From positions 1,426,001 through 1,490,000 of the forward strand of contig NZ_CP047024.1 in assembly GCF_009796745.1 (NCBI RefSeq): a stretch of DNA of 64,000 nucleotides, read 5' to 3'. Shown here in pieces: positions 39,007 through 49,745 of this stretch. Made by a program: the position numbers and the translations under genes. This DNA is from Paraglaciecola sp. L1A13 (GTDB lineage: Bacteria > Pseudomonadota > Gammaproteobacteria > Enterobacterales > Alteromonadaceae). The notes beneath the pieces were generated by a model, which was not told where the DNA came from, made no database searches, and saw only the letters and a program-made list of their open reading frames with translations. The first letter of the stretch is position 1; every line of letters begins with the position of its first letter.

Positions 39007-41484
39007 ATGAGCTATCAAGTTCTAGCGCGTAAATGGCGACCCAATAATTTTAGTGAATTAGTCGGTCAGGAGCATGTTGTCGCGGCAATTTCAAATGCAC
39101 TTGATAATGATCGTTTACACCATGCTTATTTATTTACGGGTACACGAGGGGTCGGCAAAACGACTATCGCGCGTATCTTTTCTAAAAGTCTTAATTGCGA
39201 ATTGGGCATAGGTTCCAAACCCTGTGGTCAATGTTCAACGTGCATTGAGATAGAGCAAGGTAACTTTGTTGATCTCTTAGAGATCGATGCAGCCTCGCGC
39301 ACGAAAGTGGAAGACACCCGTGAGCTATTAGATAACGTGCAGTATCGGCCGACACGTGGCCGTTACAAAGTTTATCTGATAGATGAAGTGCACATGTTGT
39401 CCAAACACAGCTTTAACGCTCTACTTAAAACTTTGGAAGAGCCACCGCCGCACGTAAAATTCTTATTAGCGACGACTGATCCGCAAAAGCTCCCTATAAC
39501 TATTTTGTCTCGCTGTTTGCAGTTTAACCTCAAGGCTTTATCAAGAGCGCAAATTGGCCTGCAATTGCAGCATGTTTTTGCTCAAGAGCACATTGCTAAT
39601 GAGCCTGAAGCGTTGGCGCAGCTAGCACGAGCAGCCCAAGGCAGTATGCGCGATGCATTGAGCTTGTCTGACCAAGCCATCGCCCAAGGCAATGGTAACG
39701 TAAGCCTAAGTATTGTGACCGATATGCTCGGGTTAATGGACAAGACTCAGGTACTTAAGTTACTGAATGCGGTACTGAATAAGCAAAACGAGATGGTGTT
39801 TGAGCTTGTTGAGTTGATGTCTGAGCAAGCCGCAGACTACAGCCAAGTATTAAACGAACTAATGAGTTTGTTACATCAAATAGCCCTGACTCAGTTTGTA
39901 CCTGACGCCTGTAAACTCGAAACGATTTCAGCCCGAGCGATTTATCAACTAGCTAAAAAATCGGTACCAGAACATATACAGTTACTCTACCAGATTGCCT
40001 TGCAAGGTAAGCGTGATCTACCGTTTGCTGCGGATGCAAAAACGGGACTTGAGATGACATTATTGCGTATGTTGGCGTTTAGTCCGGTGCAGGTCGATAC
40101 TAGTATTGACGAGCTTATTGCTATGACTCCTAGTCCGGCAATCATTCAATCCGAGGCTACTGCGGATATCCCTGATTCTCCTCTCGCTCACATCCCAGCA
40201 TCTGATGTGTCCTTATCTTCGCCTGAGGTTACTCAATTACCAGAGCAAACCGTTTCCGAGGTTAGTGGTGGGGAAAGTGTTAGCTCGATTGAAAATACAG
40301 ATACTGACGAAACACAAAACAGTGCGTTTCAAAAACAAGAGCTAATGAATGATACGCATTCTGAAAGAACTCAATTAATTGAACCCGAAGCAAATAACAC
40401 CACAAGTCATCGTTTTGATGATGATCAGTATCATGCAGCGCAAATGCAAGAGTTAGAAGCTCAGCAACACGGCATTATGCAAGAAGCTGAACATTTTATT
40501 CAGCCTCAAAATACCCATCAACATTATGATGACGAAGCGTTAAGTGCGCATCAAAGGCCTGCGACCAACAGTACACCAACTGATACCCAAAACGCACCCG
40601 AACCTCAAAGTCAATCAACTGAAAGCTTGTTAGCGTTGCGCCGAAAATTAGCGCAAGCCGCTGCTGAGGAAGTGGAGAATGCCCCTTCAGTAAAAAAGTC
40701 TGAAGGCGGTTATGATGCCAGTCAATTTTTGCCTGGCGGCAGCGGACCCGGTATCGAACCCATGCAAGGTGCAGTACCAAGAGCACAAGTGCAAAGTGAA
40801 GCATTGAGTGATTCCTCTACAACAAATATTGCAAACCAAGATATACCATCCTCTGAGAATGATGAAACCCTTGCTGGTTTTGAGGATAGCCACTTTGTGG
40901 TTGACGAACCCCCGCCATGGGCGACCGATGAAATAGCCCTTGATGAAATTAACGTCAGTGTTGATGAGCAGGAGGTTATATCTGGCACTGAAGAAGACAT
41001 TGAAAATGTGGTTTTCGACCCCACTGCTCATCTAGCACAAGATTTAGAGTGTGAAGTTAATTATGTTGTACCTGCCTTTTTAGCATCAGGCGAAAAAGTG
41101 ACCATAGCGCCTCAATTAGACAAATGGAGTGCGCTTATCACGCAGATGCAAGTCGCGGCATTAACAAAACAACTTGCCTTGCATTCCGAATTTTCGCGAG
41201 AGGGTAACACCGTGGTGCTTAACCTTGTTCAAAGTAAGGAGCATTTAAATACGGCTTCTGCTAGGGATCAATTACAGCAAGCACTGAGTGATGTATTACA
41301 GCAACAAATAACCCTAGAAGTAAAAGTAGGGGAGGCTGTCAATACACCTTTCGCACTGCAGCAAAGTATTAATAGAGTGAGATTCGAATATGCAAAACAA
41401 ATAGTAGAAACAGATGATGCTATTTGTATGTTTAAAGACATGTTCAGCGCTCAAGTGCTAATGGATTCAATCAAAGCACGATAG
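39007..41484 (+). CDS. dnaX: DNA polymerase III subunit tau (and gamma by frameshift)
   Basis: Clamp-loader ATPase. 825 residues: AAA+ domain with [20 protein letters not shown] (P-loop ~45), zinc ligands [33 protein letters not shown] and the sensor region [19 protein letters not shown] long acidic, Gln/Ser/Thr-rich spacer (~370-690) follows, then the tau-specific C-terminus that contacts the alpha subunit and DnaB. It is about 180 residues longer than E. coli tau because of the spacer. A slippery A-AAA-AAG heptamer at 40692 sits in the spacer and would make a 565-residue gamma. Start ATG 39007 with a 9-bp gap from apt. Confidence 0.97.
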   Translation: MSYQVLARKWRPNNFSELVGQEHVVAAISNALDNDRLHHAYLFTGTRGVGKTTIARIFSKSLNCELGIGSKPCGQCSTCIEIEQGNFVDLLEIDAASRTKVEDTRELLDNVQYRPTRGRYKVYLIDEVHMLSKHSFNALLKTLEEPPPHVKFLLATTDPQKLPITILSRCLQFNLKALSRAQIGLQLQHVFAQEHIANEPEALAQLARAAQGSMRDALSLSDQAIAQGNGNVSLSIVTDMLGLMDKTQVLKLLNAVLNKQNEMVFELVELMSEQAADYSQVLNELMSLLHQIALTQFVPDACKLETISARAIYQLAKKSVPEHIQLLYQIALQGKRDLPFAADAKTGLEMTLLRMLAFSPVQVDTSIDELIAMTPSPAIIQSEATADIPDSPLAHIPASDVSLSSPEVTQLPEQTVSEVSGGESVSSIENTDTDETQNSAFQKQELMNDTHSERTQLIEPEANNTTSHRFDDDQYHAAQMQELEAQQHGIMQEAEHFIQPQNTHQHYDDEALSAHQRPATNSTPTDTQNAPEPQSQSTESLLALRRKLAQAAAEEVENAPSVKKSEGGYDASQFLPGGSGPGIEPMQGAVPRAQVQSEALSDSSTTNIANQDIPSSENDETLAGFEDSHFVVDEPPPWATDEIALDEINVSVDEQEVISGTEEDIENVVFDPTAHLAQDLECEVNYVVPAFLASGEKVTIAPQLDKWSALITQMQVAALTKQLALHSEFSREGNTVVLNLVQSKEHLNTASARDQLQQALSDVLQQQITLEVKVGEAVNTPFALQQSINRVRFEYAKQIVETDDAICMFKDMFSAQVLMDSIKAR
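40692..40737 (+). promoter_or_regulatory. Programmed -1 frameshift site in dnaX
   Basis: A AAA AAG at 40692-40698, in the right phase (GTA AAA AAG TCT). A -1 slip reads AAA AAA GTC TGA, so gamma ends one residue later at the TGA at 40701-40703. An SD-like GGAAGTGGAG (40668-40677) lies upstream, and GCCAG/CTGGC (40717-40721, 40733-40737) could form a downstream stem, the same three-part layout as E. coli dnaX. Confidence 0.8.
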
Positions 41485-41516
41485 ATTTTAATTTCAAAAT
41501 TCAAGAGAGAAATAAT

Positions 41517-41843
41517 ATGTTTAAAGGCGGCATGGGTAACGTAATGAAGCAAGCGCAACAGATGCAAGAGCGCATGCAAAAGAAACAAGAAGAATTAGCC
41601 AAGATGGAAGTCACAGGTGAATCGGGTGCAGGTTTGGTAAAAGTTACCATGACGTGCAATCACAATGTGCGCCGCGTCGACATCGACGACAGTTTGATGG
41701 AAGACGATAAAGAAATGATCGAAGACTTAGTTGCTGCCGCGATGAATGATGCGGTACGTCGCGTCCAAGAGACAACAAAAGAGCAAATGGCCGATGTAAC
41801 CGGCGGCATGGCTATGCCCCCTGGCTTCAAAATGCCATTCTAG
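41517..41843 (+). CDS. ybaB: YbaB/EbfC family nucleoid-associated protein
   Basis: 108 residues: [20 protein letters not shown] (coiled N-terminal helix), [20 protein letters not shown] (beta sheet), [20 protein letters not shown] and a Gly/Met-rich tail. Dimeric tweezer-shaped DNA-binding protein, bound between dnaX and recR in most gammaproteobacteria and thought to help in recombination or replication restart. Start ATG 41517 after AGAGAGAAATA; dnaX ends 32 bp before. Confidence 0.96.
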   Translation: MFKGGMGNVMKQAQQMQERMQKKQEELAKMEVTGESGAGLVKVTMTCNHNVRRVDIDDSLMEDDKEMIEDLVAAAMNDAVRRVQETTKEQMADVTGGMAMPPGFKMPF

Positions 41844-41890
41844 TTAATCGATTGACTTGTGTTGTTCGCGATCCGATTAAGGTTGTATAG

Positions 41891-42493
41891 ATGAAACTTA
41901 GCCCTCTTATTTTAGAACTGATTAATGCGTTTAAGATTTTGCCGGGCGTAGGTCCGAAAAGTGCGCAACGTATGGCGTTTCATTTATTGGAGCGAAATAG
42001 GGCCGGTGCTATGCAGTTAAGCCAAGTGCTGCATAATGCTATGGAGCACATTGGCCATTGTAAGCAATGCCGTACTTTTACTGAAAGCGAGTTGTGTGAG
42101 ATTTGTGCGCACCCAACGCGCAGCGCCGCTGGCACCTTGTGTATAGTTGAGTCTCCACAAGACGTTGTAGCAATTGAGCAAACCGCTGAGTTCAAAGGGC
42201 TTTATTTTGTTTTGATGGGGCATTTATCACCTATTGATGGCATTGGGCCGAGCGAAATAGGGTTAGACGAACTTGCTGATTTACTTGATCAAAAAGACCT
42301 AACTGAAGTTATATTGGCGACCAACCCGACTGTTGAAGGTGAAGCGACAGCGCATTACATTGGACAAATGTGTAGTGCGCGAGATATTCAGGCGACACGT
42401 TTAGCTCATGGAATGCCCGTAGGCGGTGAGCTCGAGTTTGTTGATGGTAATACCCTAACCCATGCGTTTGTGGGTCGCAGAAGTCTGTCCTAG
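41891..42493 (+). CDS. recR: Recombination protein RecR
   Basis: RecFOR pathway protein that helps RecO load RecA on SSB-coated gaps. The 200 residues have the N-terminal helix-hairpin-helix [20 protein letters not shown], the C4 zinc finger [16 protein letters not shown] (~57-72), the Toprim domain with [14 protein letters not shown] and [12 protein letters not shown], and the C-terminal Walker-B-like tail ending [20 protein letters not shown]. It is 47 bp after ybaB. A strong hairpin follows. Confidence 0.97.
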   Translation: MKLSPLILELINAFKILPGVGPKSAQRMAFHLLERNRAGAMQLSQVLHNAMEHIGHCKQCRTFTESELCEICAHPTRSAAGTLCIVESPQDVVAIEQTAEFKGLYFVLMGHLSPIDGIGPSEIGLDELADLLDQKDLTEVILATNPTVEGEATAHYIGQMCSARDIQATRLAHGMPVGGELEFVDGNTLTHAFVGRRSLS

Positions 42494-42516
42494 TTCACAA
42501 AACATCCCGCTTCATA

Positions 42517-42541
42517 TCACGGCCTAACTCTTAGGCCGTGA
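42517..42541 (+). terminator. Hairpin after recR
   Basis: TCACGGCCTAA (42517-42527), CTC, TTAGGCCGTGA (42531-42541), perfect 11 bp. No T run follows (AATATCTG), so it may be an RNA 3' end stabiliser or a non-canonical terminator. Confidence 0.6.
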
Positions 42542-42580
42542 AATATCTGATTAATAGTTACAATTTTTTCGCGTTATGTA

Positions 42581-42607
42581 TTGAAATGCATGTAAGCGAC
42601 CTTATCT
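42581..42607 (+). promoter_or_regulatory. Sigma-32 promoter of htpG
   Basis: TTGAAA (42581-42586), 13-nt spacer, CCTTATCT (42600-42607): six of eight -10 matches, right spacer, 45 bp before the start codon of a heat-shock gene. Confidence 0.7.
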
Positions 42608-42651
42608 CCTTACTCACAAACAGAAACCACTAACTTAGGAGATACTTGTCC

Positions 42652-44574
42652 ATGGCTGACGTTGCCCATCAAGAAACTCATGGCTTTCAAACAGAAGTAA
42701 AACAGTTACTTCAGTTGATGATCCATTCACTTTATTCAAATAAAGAAATATTTCTTCGTGAACTTATTTCTAACGCTGCTGATGCAGCCGACAAACTACG
42801 TTTCAAAGCATTGTCGAATGACAGCTTGTACGAAGGTGACGGCGATTTATGCGTTAAGTTAAGCATAGACAAAGAGGCTGGCTCTATAACGATTATTGAT
42901 AATGGTATCGGTATGGATCGTGCCAGTGTCATCGAACATCTAGGTACAATTGCAAAATCAGGAACCTCTGAATTCTTCAATAACCTCTCTGGCGATCAAG
43001 CGAAAGATTCTCAGCTTATCGGTCAATTTGGGGTTGGTTTTTACTCGGCATTTATTGTCGCTCAAAAAGTGGTTGTGCGGTCACGTGCTGCTGGCGACGA
43101 CGCAAGTAAAGGCGTTGAGTGGACATCTGAAGGTGAGGGTGAGTTTACCGTCGCTGATATCGAGAAAGCTGAACGTGGTACTGAAATTACTCTGTTCCTG
43201 CGTGATGATGAGAAAGAATTCGCTGATGATTGGCGTTTACGCTCAATCGTAAGTAAATACTCTGACCATATAAACATTCCAGTCATGATGTATAAAGAAG
43301 AAGTCCCTGAAAGCGAAGGTCCTGACGGTGAAAAAACGCCCGCTGAACCAGGTAAATGGGAAGCGGTGAACAAAGCCACTGCGCTTTGGACGCGTGATAA
43401 GTCTGAAGTGACAGACGAAGAATATAAAGAATTCTACAAACATATATCTCATGACTTTAGTGATCCTCTTGTTTGGTCTCACAATAAAGTGGAAGGTAAG
43501 ACCGAATACAATAGCTTGCTATATATTCCGGCTAAAGCACCGTTTGATATGTGGAATCGCGATCAAAAACACGGTTTGAAGCTTTACGTTCAGCGCGTTT
43601 TCATTATGGACGACGCCGAGCAGTTTATGCCGACTTATTTACGTTTTGTTAAAGGATTGCTGGATTCAAACGATTTACCGCTGAACGTTTCCCGTGAAAT
43701 ATTGCAGGACAATAAAGTCACTCAGGCTATTCGCCAGGGTTGTACTAAGCGTGTATTGCAAATGCTTGAGCGTGTGGCAAAAAATGACAGTGAAAAATAT
43801 CAAGGTTTTTGGACTGAATTTGGCAACGTCTTAAAAGAGGGCCCTGCTGAAGATTCCGCTAACAAAGAGAAAATTGCTGGCTTATTGCGTTTTGCATCGA
43901 CAGAAGGTGACAGTGACGCCCAAACTACTTCTTTGGCTGACTATGTAAGCCGCATGAAGGAAGGTCAGGACAAAATTTATTACATCACTGCTGATAGCTA
44001 CAAAGCGGCGAAGTCTAGTCCTCATTTAGAAATCTTCCGTAAAAAAGGCATTGAAGTATTACTAATGTCTGACCGCGTGGACGAGTGGTTAATGTCACAT
44101 TTAACTGAATTTGATGAAAAATCATTCCAGTCAGTTACGCATGGTGAACTCGACTTAGGTGAATTAGACGACGAAGACAGCAAAAAAGCTCAAGAAGACG
44201 CTGAGAAAAAGGTTGAAGGATTGACCGAGCGCGTTAAGAAAGTGCTGGGCGATAAAGTAGCTGAAGTTAAATTCACCCATAGATTGACTGACTCTCCAGC
44301 GTGTATCGTGGCAGACGGTAATGGCATGACTACACAGATGATTAAGTTGATGCAAGCTGCAGGTCAACCTGTGCCTGAGGCTCAGTATCATTTTGAATTA
44401 AACCCAGAGCATGATTTAGTGAAAATGCTTGCTGAGGTTCAAGATGAAGAGCGCTTTGGACAGTGGGCAGAAGTCTTGTTTGACCAAGCTGCGTTGTCAG
44501 AACAAGGTAGCTTAAAAGACCCAGCAGCCTTTGTGCACAATTTAAACACCTTACTAATGAATTTGGCCAAATAG
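42652..44574 (+). CDS. htpG: Molecular chaperone HtpG (bacterial Hsp90)
   Basis: 640 residues. ATG 42652 is chosen because AGGAGA (42637-42642) is 9 bp upstream; a TTG start at 42646 would be too close. Seen: [40 protein letters not shown] (ATP lid Asn), [17 protein letters not shown] and [15 protein letters not shown] in the GHKL ATPase domain (~1-220), then middle domain with [20 protein letters not shown] and [12 protein letters not shown], and a C-terminal dimerisation domain. ATP-dependent chaperone; heat-shock regulated by the promoter above and ended by a clear terminator. Confidence 0.98.
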   Translation: MADVAHQETHGFQTEVKQLLQLMIHSLYSNKEIFLRELISNAADAADKLRFKALSNDSLYEGDGDLCVKLSIDKEAGSITIIDNGIGMDRASVIEHLGTIAKSGTSEFFNNLSGDQAKDSQLIGQFGVGFYSAFIVAQKVVVRSRAAGDDASKGVEWTSEGEGEFTVADIEKAERGTEITLFLRDDEKEFADDWRLRSIVSKYSDHINIPVMMYKEEVPESEGPDGEKTPAEPGKWEAVNKATALWTRDKSEVTDEEYKEFYKHISHDFSDPLVWSHNKVEGKTEYNSLLYIPAKAPFDMWNRDQKHGLKLYVQRVFIMDDAEQFMPTYLRFVKGLLDSNDLPLNVSREILQDNKVTQAIRQGCTKRVLQMLERVAKNDSEKYQGFWTEFGNVLKEGPAEDSANKEKIAGLLRFASTEGDSDAQTTSLADYVSRMKEGQDKIYYITADSYKAAKSSPHLEIFRKKGIEVLLMSDRVDEWLMSHLTEFDEKSFQSVTHGELDLGELDDEDSKKAQEDAEKKVEGLTERVKKVLGDKVAEVKFTHRLTDSPACIVADGNGMTTQMIKLMQAAGQPVPEAQYHFELNPEHDLVKMLAEVQDEERFGQWAEVLFDQAALSEQGSLKDPAAFVHNLNTLLMNLAK

Positions 44575-44598
44575 CGCTAAACTATTCAATATAACGGT

Positions 44599-44626
44599 AA
44601 AAAATGGGCTCTTAAGCCCATTTTTT
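44599..44626 (+). terminator. Rho-independent terminator after htpG
   Basis: AAAAAATGGGCT (44599-44610), CTTA, AGCCCATTTTTT (44615-44626): 12-bp stem ending in the T tract. Confidence 0.92.
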
Positions 44627-44697
44627 GTGTATATTACATATTAATACAAGTTTACAGCTACGGCCTAAGACATACGTCTTATATGGCTTGTAACTAA

Positions 44698-45408
<711 letters not shown>

Positions 45409-45432
45409 TGCTCGGTATTTAATTGAATAATG

Positions 45433-45460
45433 AAAAACCCACTGAAAAGTGGGTTTTTTT
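45433..45460 (+). terminator. Rho-independent terminator after adk
   Basis: AAAAACCCACT (45433-45443), GAAA, AGTGGGTTTTTTT: 9-11-bp stem with T run. Confidence 0.92.
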
Positions 45461-45507
45461 ATGCCTATAATCAGCTATATGTTTTTTAATACAGGAACCA
45501 ATGCACC

Positions 45508-45897
45508 ATGTTACATACGCCAATTACCGCTTTCTATGGTGGGCTCTTAGGGATTACGTTTATGTATCTCTCAATTTTAGTGATCAAATCCCGACGTTCA
45601 GAAAAAATTAGCTTAGGACACGGTGAAAACCCGCATTTCCTGGGTGTTATTCGAGCACATGGTAATTTTGCCGAATATGTCCCACTGATACTAATTCTAA
45701 TGTTAGTCGCCGAGATTAATTCAGCCCATGAGGCAGTGTTACACGTTACTGGTGCGGCACTAGTGATTGGCCGAATTGTCCATGCTTACGGTTTAAAGCA
45801 TCACTCAGGCGTTAGCTGGCAGCGCGTTTCGGGAATGATGTTAACGTTTGCAGCGCTTATCGGTCTGTCAGTGCAGAATATTTTGTTCTTGTATTAA
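45508..45897 (+). CDS. MAPEG family membrane protein
   Basis: 129 residues with four hydrophobic helices. Seen: GENPHFLGVIRAHGNFAEYV (the MAPEG signature between helices 1 and 2), then PLILILMLVAEINSAHEAVL, VIGRIVHAYGLKHHSGVSWQ and a terminal helix. MAPEG proteins include microsomal glutathione transferases and eicosanoid enzymes; bacterial members of this short type are mostly uncharacterised. Function therefore unknown, possibly glutathione-dependent detoxification at the inner membrane. Own terminator, shared with the convergent Hsp20 gene. Confidence 0.9.
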   Translation: MLHTPITAFYGGLLGITFMYLSILVIKSRRSEKISLGHGENPHFLGVIRAHGNFAEYVPLILILMLVAEINSAHEAVLHVTGAALVIGRIVHAYGLKHHSGVSWQRVSGMMLTFAALIGLSVQNILFLY

Positions 45898-45950
45898 TTT
45901 TCGTATCCAGAGCGGATCTTGAATTTGTTTTATAATAATTTTAGATATAA

Positions 45951-45980
45951 AAAAACGGCGCTCACTAGGCGCCGTTTTTA
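45951..45980. terminator. Bidirectional terminator between MAPEG gene and hsp20
   Basis: AAAAACGGCGC (45951-45961), TCACTAG, GCGCCGTTTTT (45969-45979). Perfect 11-bp stem with A and T tracts. Confidence 0.92.
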
Positions 45981-46016
45981 TTCACAGGGATCACACATTA
46001 AAATGAAAGGGATGAA

Positions 46017-46475
46017 TTACGACGGTTTGTTAGCGTCTTCAATCAATTTTTCTGTGCTGCTACCGATTTGTATTGTGCGTGGTTTTTTGGCTTCTGGTAC
46101 CACACGTTCCAAATTGACGTGAAGCAGACCATTTTCCATTTTGGCATTAAGCACGTTAACGTGGTCGCCTAGTTGGAATTTGCGTTCAAAATTACGCTCG
46201 GAAATACCTTTGTGAATGAATTTTCGCTCTTCGTCTGAGCCAGCTTTATTGCCAGTGACTTTTAAGGTGTTTTCCTGAACCTCAATAGAGACTTCGCTTT
46301 CTGCGAAACCCGCAACGGCCATAGTGATGCGATATTTATCTTCGGCTATCAACTCAATGTTGTAGGGAGGGTAGCTAGATTGTTTTTCGTTACGAGATGC
46401 AGAGTCAATCATTGAAGCCAAGTGGTCAAAACCAATGAATGAACGGTATAGTGGAGATAGATCGATATTACGCAT
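46017..46475 (-). CDS. ibpA: Small heat-shock protein Hsp20 (IbpA type)
   Basis: 152 residues: RNIDLSPLYRSFIGFDHLAS N-terminus of IbpA type, the alpha-crystallin domain from PPYNIELIAEDKYRITMAVA to ENGLLHVNLERVVPEAKKPR, including the AEVNGLL-like (AKMENGLL) motif, and the IxI tail (TIQI). ATP-independent holdase that co-aggregates with unfolding proteins and hands them to ClpB/DnaK. Its mRNA leader carries a ROSE-like thermometer that hides the ribosome-binding site and a sigma-32-like promoter, so it is doubly heat-controlled. Confidence 0.96.
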   Translation of the reverse strand: MRNIDLSPLYRSFIGFDHLASMIDSASRNEKQSSYPPYNIELIAEDKYRITMAVAGFAESEVSIEVQENTLKVTGNKAGSDEERKFIHKGISERNFERKFQLGDHVNVLNAKMENGLLHVNLERVVPEAKKPRTIQIGSSTEKLIEDANKPS

Positions 46476-46630
46476 TTTGCATATCCTCTTTATAAAGCAA
46501 TATGAGATTAAAGTGTCCCGACTAGCGGCGACGTTATTTGTAACGCGTTTCTCGCGTAACCCTTAGGGTTTTGCAGTTGCCTGCCAAATTCTTATCCTTT
46601 GAATTTGTGTCGACCCTTTCGGCGACGACT
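46476..46630 (-). promoter_or_regulatory. ROSE-like RNA thermometer in the ibpA leader
   Basis: Directly before the start codon the minus strand reads ATATTGCTTTATAAAGAGG then ATATG (46503-46479). ATATT-(G bulge)-CTTT pairs with AGAGGATAT, so the ribosome-binding site AGAGG is sequestered and the UUGCU motif has its bulged G, the hallmark of ROSE elements. Upstream hairpins (ACGCG-AGAAA-CGCGT, ACCCTAAGGGT, and CGTCGCCG-type stems) fill the rest of the ~150-nt leader, as in known ROSE leaders. Confidence 0.85.
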
Positions 46631-46635
46631 AATAC

Positions 46636-46663
46636 TATGTGGGATTGTCTTTTTATTTTTCAA
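46636..46663 (-). promoter_or_regulatory. Sigma-32-like promoter of ibpA
   Basis: Minus strand TTGAAA (46663-46658), 14-nt spacer, CCCACATA (46643-46636), close to CCCCATNT with one extra base. Position fits a 150-nt leader. Confidence 0.6.
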
Positions 46664-46742
46664 TTGAAAACGTGAAAATAAATTATATTTTAAATTTAAC
46701 GTTATGATTTTAATAGATTTATTTTTAATTAAATGTTGATAT

Positions 46743-46768
46743 AAAAAAGCCCACGCATAAGTGGGCTT
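46743..46768 (-). terminator. Terminator after yceI
   Basis: Minus strand AAGCCCAC-TTATGC-GTGGGCTT (46768-46747) followed by TTTT (46746-46743). Confidence 0.88.
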
Positions 46769-46791
46769 CTATCCAATGGGAATTTAGCGGT

Positions 46792-47361
46792 CTATTGTTT
46801 TACACCCTCAATGTTTAACATAAGTTCAACATGGGTAGACGCAGGTCCTAAATTAGTCATTATGCCGTAATCAGCCATAGCAATTCGGGTTGTGCCTGAA
46901 AAACCTGCACGATAACCGCCCCATGGATCTTTACCTTCACCAATTTTTTCTGCCATGATAATGACCGGCTTGGTAATACCATGCAGTGATAAATCGCCAA
47001 ATATTTTCAAGCGCTCTCCACCTAGGTTTTCTACTTTGGTGCTAACAAACTTTGCCTCAGGATATTTTTTTACGTATAGAAAGTCTTCACCCCGTAGGTG
47101 CTTATCACGCTCGGCGTGATTTGAGTCAATACTGTCTGTATTAATATTAATATTTATAATAGAAGCTTCGGGTTTGGCAGGGTCATAACTGAATTTACCA
47201 TCGAAGGTATTAAAGCGACCCGTTAACCATGAATAACCTAAATGTTGAATTTTAAAGTTAATCGAAGCATGAGCGCCTGATGTATCGATCAAGTAATCGG
47301 CGGAAAATGCTTTGCTTGATAGCAAAGCGAGCAAACCGAACGCTAAAAGTGACTTTCTCAT
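46792..47361 (-). CDS. yceI: YceI family periplasmic protein
   Basis: 189 residues, Sec signal peptide (FGLLALLSSKAFS, cleaved before ADYLID). YceI lipocalin-like barrel: SADYLIDTSGAHASINFKIQ, LGYSWLTGRFNTFDGKFSYD, SNHAERDKHLRGEDFLYVKK, YPEAKF and GITKPVIIMAEKIGEGKDPW. The family binds polyisoprenoid lipids in the cavity; the physiological role is unclear. ATG overlaps the cytochrome b561 stop by four bases (ATGA), the usual yceJ-yceI operon. Confidence 0.93.
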   Translation of the reverse strand: MRKSLLAFGLLALLSSKAFSADYLIDTSGAHASINFKIQHLGYSWLTGRFNTFDGKFSYDPAKPEASIINININTDSIDSNHAERDKHLRGEDFLYVKKYPEAKFVSTKVENLGGERLKIFGDLSLHGITKPVIIMAEKIGEGKDPWGGYRAGFSGTTRIAMADYGIMTNLGPASTHVELMLNIEGVKQ

Positions 47362-47915
47362 TTCTGTTCCTTTTGTTGTTTTATGGTAAGCATCCTTACC
47401 AAGGTATTGTCGTTATCAATAAAATGATGTTTAAGAGCTGCGAGGCCGTGAACACTGGCTAATGCAATGAGGACGTATGCGACATATTCATGAACCATAC
47501 CGGAAAAATCTTCTTGATCAGCAAAAAGTCGCCCAAGGGAGCCTAAGCTAAACCAGTTAAATACATCTATGCCTCGGTCGTCTGCGGTGGAAATTAAATA
47601 ACCGCTGACGAACAAAGAGAATATCAGTAAGTATAAAAAAACATGGGTGATTTTAGCACTCTTTTTTTCCCATTTTTTCCCCTGAGCTTGGGGCGATGGT
47701 TGGGATAATTTCCACAGTAAGCGCACAAGGGTTAATGCGATAAGCAGCAGGCCAACGCTCTTATGATAGTGAGGCGCATCTGTATACCAAGGACTGTAAT
47801 AGTCTAAGTCGACCATCCACCAACCTACGGTAAACATCCCGATAATAATAACGGCACTTGTCCAGTGAAAAACGATGCTTAGCCAGCCATAGCCTTGGGT
47901 ATTATTTTTGAACAT
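47358..47915 (-). CDS. yceJ: Cytochrome b561 (YceJ family)
   Basis: 185 residues, four membrane helices: LSIVFHWTSAVIIIGMFTVG (helix 1, with a heme His), YHKSVGLLLIALTLVRLLW (helix 2, heme His), FLYLLIFSLFVSGYLIS (helix 3), and AYVLIALASVHGLAALKHHF (helix 4, heme His). Di-heme b-type electron carrier of the inner membrane, often paired with yceI, so electrons may pass to or from a periplasmic lipid/quinone bound by YceI (inference). Promoter not recognised in the 280-bp gap upstream. Confidence 0.92.
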   Translation of the reverse strand: MFKNNTQGYGWLSIVFHWTSAVIIIGMFTVGWWMVDLDYYSPWYTDAPHYHKSVGLLLIALTLVRLLWKLSQPSPQAQGKKWEKKSAKITHVFLYLLIFSLFVSGYLISTADDRGIDVFNWFSLGSLGRLFADQEDFSGMVHEYVAYVLIALASVHGLAALKHHFIDNDNTLVRMLTIKQQKEQK

Positions 47916-48142
47916 ATAGATGAAACCAGTGATAGATAACGTTTACTATATCCTTCGTATTATTGAATTAATATGGCGAATTTACGAAACTTTACTGTTA
48001 AAAATTAGAATGGTTTGGTTTTTCAGTAAGACAGCAACGGGTTGGTATATAACGCAATCCAGATTCTCTTTCGACAAAAGACGTCATTAGGCGCCCTAAC
48101 GTGGGGATGAAAATAGTATACAAATATCAGTTAGGGTAAAAG

Positions 48143-48178
48143 ACAAGCTTAGCAGCCAGTTTATGCAAACTGCTAAGC
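48143..48178 (-). terminator. Probable terminator of the his operon
   Basis: Minus strand GCTTAGCAG (48178-48170), inner TTTGCATAAA region, CTGCTAAGC (48155-48147), then TTGTC and TTTT. 9-bp stem just after hisIE. Confidence 0.65.
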
Positions 48179-48194
48179 AATATAAATTATGACT

Positions 48195-48815
48195 TTATTT
48201 CGCGTGGCGCGCCTGCAGTACTTCAATTACGTCACTGAGTGATAAGTCACTGGCCTGCAATAACACTAACAAGTGATAAAGCAAATCTGCCGACTCATTT
48301 TTTAATTCATGCAAATCTCTAACGGTTGCAGCTAATGCCGTTTCAACGCCTTCTTCACCCACTTTTTGGGCAATTCGTTTAATACCTTCGCTATAAAGGT
48401 GGGCTGTGTAGCTAGACTCTGGAGATGCACCTTTGCGCGACGCAATGACTTGTTCTAATTCAGCAATAAAGCTTACTGCGGGCGTTTTGGCGTCAGCCCA
48501 ACAGGTTTCTGTACCGTTATGACAGGTCGGGCCATTGGGATGAGCCAAAGCTAAAATAGCGTCTTGATCACAATCAGCACTAAGTTCAACCAAATCAAGA
48601 GTATGGCCAGATGTTTCTCCCTTAGTCCATAAGCGCTCTTTAGAGCGGCTAAAAAAGGTTACATGGCCTGTTTCAAGAGTGTGACTAACCGCTTCACTAT
48701 TCATGTAACCCTGCATTAGGACTTTACCTGTGTTGGCATCTTGTACGATACACGGTAGTAGGTTGTCCATTTTCTGCCAAGCCAATTGTTCGATGTTTTG
48801 TTTATTGATGATCAT
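48195..48815 (-). CDS. hisI: Phosphoribosyl-AMP cyclohydrolase / phosphoribosyl-ATP pyrophosphatase
   Basis: Bifunctional, 206 residues (steps 2 and 3 of histidine synthesis). N-terminal HisI (1-~105): [40 protein letters not shown] and the zinc-binding DCDQDA with Cys-containing [13 protein letters not shown]-terminal HisE (~115-206): [31 protein letters not shown] and [13 protein letters not shown]. Last gene of the operon. 83 bp from hisF. Confidence 0.97.
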   Translation of the reverse strand: MIINKQNIEQLAWQKMDNLLPCIVQDANTGKVLMQGYMNSEAVSHTLETGHVTFFSRSKERLWTKGETSGHTLDLVELSADCDQDAILALAHPNGPTCHNGTETCWADAKTPAVSFIAELEQVIASRKGASPESSYTAHLYSEGIKRIAQKVGEEGVETALAATVRDLHELKNESADLLYHLLVLLQASDLSLSDVIEVLQARHAK

Positions 48816-48898
48816 GTTTATCTCGTATTCATATCGTGTAAGTGTTCAGCGCCGAATGGGTTGGATAGGCCCTAAGCGGCATCCTTGCGCGTGACAGG

Positions 48899-49672
48899 TT
48901 AGTCTCGTATAGCGACTTGTTGCTCTCTCAGATAGGCTTTTAATTCCGGAATAGGAATAATACCCTTGTGAAAAACAGATGCGGCAAGTGCACCATCAAC
49001 GTCAGCTTGCTCAAATACATCTTTAAAATGCACTTTTTCACCCGCACCGCCAGAGGCAATCAAAGGTACGCCACAACTTTTACGAATAGTGGCCAATTGG
49101 GTTATATCATAGCCTTGGCGCACGCCATCTTGATTCATGCAATTTAATACTATTTCGCCTGCACCGTACTGCTGTACTTCTTTTACCCAATCACCTGTTT
49201 GCCAGTGGGTAATTTGCGTGCGACTTTCATCGCCAGTGTACTGATGAACTTGATATTGTCCTGTTTCTTCATTGAAGAAGCTATCAATGCCCACTACCAC
49301 GCACTGTTGCCCAAACGTATTATGCAGTTCACGAATAAGTGCTGGGTTGGCTAGGGCGGGGGAGTTAATGGATATTTTATCGGCTCCCATTTCCAGTATT
49401 CGACCAGCATCTTCTACTGACTTAATACCGCCAGCGACGCAAAACGGAATATCAATCACCTGAGCGATACGCGTGACCCAACTTTTGTCTACAACGCGTT
49501 GGTCACTTGAGGCCGTAATATCATAAAAGACCAGTTCATCGGCCCCTTGTTGCGCATATAGCTCAGCCAGAGGAACGATTTCGCCGATGATTTCGTGGTT
49601 GCGAAATTTAACGCCTTTTACCACAAGACCGTCACGAACGTCTAAACAGGGGATAATGCGCCTAGCGAGCAT
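48899..49672 (-). CDS. hisF: Imidazole glycerol phosphate synthase cyclase subunit
   Basis: 257-residue TIM barrel. Seen: [20 protein letters not shown] (catalytic Asp11), [52 protein letters not shown] (second catalytic Asp), and [19 protein letters not shown]. Uses ammonia tunnelled from HisH to close the imidazole ring. It is separated from hisA by the branched-chain aminotransferase gene, a departure from the usual hisHAF order. Confidence 0.97.
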   Translation of the reverse strand: MLARRIIPCLDVRDGLVVKGVKFRNHEIIGEIVPLAELYAQQGADELVFYDITASSDQRVVDKSWVTRIAQVIDIPFCVAGGIKSVEDAGRILEMGADKISINSPALANPALIRELHNTFGQQCVVVGIDSFFNEETGQYQVHQYTGDESRTQITHWQTGDWVKEVQQYGAGEIVLNCMNQDGVRQGYDITQLATIRKSCGVPLIASGGAGEKVHFKDVFEQADVDGALAASVFHKGIIPIPELKAYLREQQVAIRD

Positions 49673-49745
49673 ATAAAACCTTTTTCATTTTAATTTTTTG
49701 CGAATTAGTGGCATCTACTTAAATAAGCAGATGCCTTGAGGAAGA

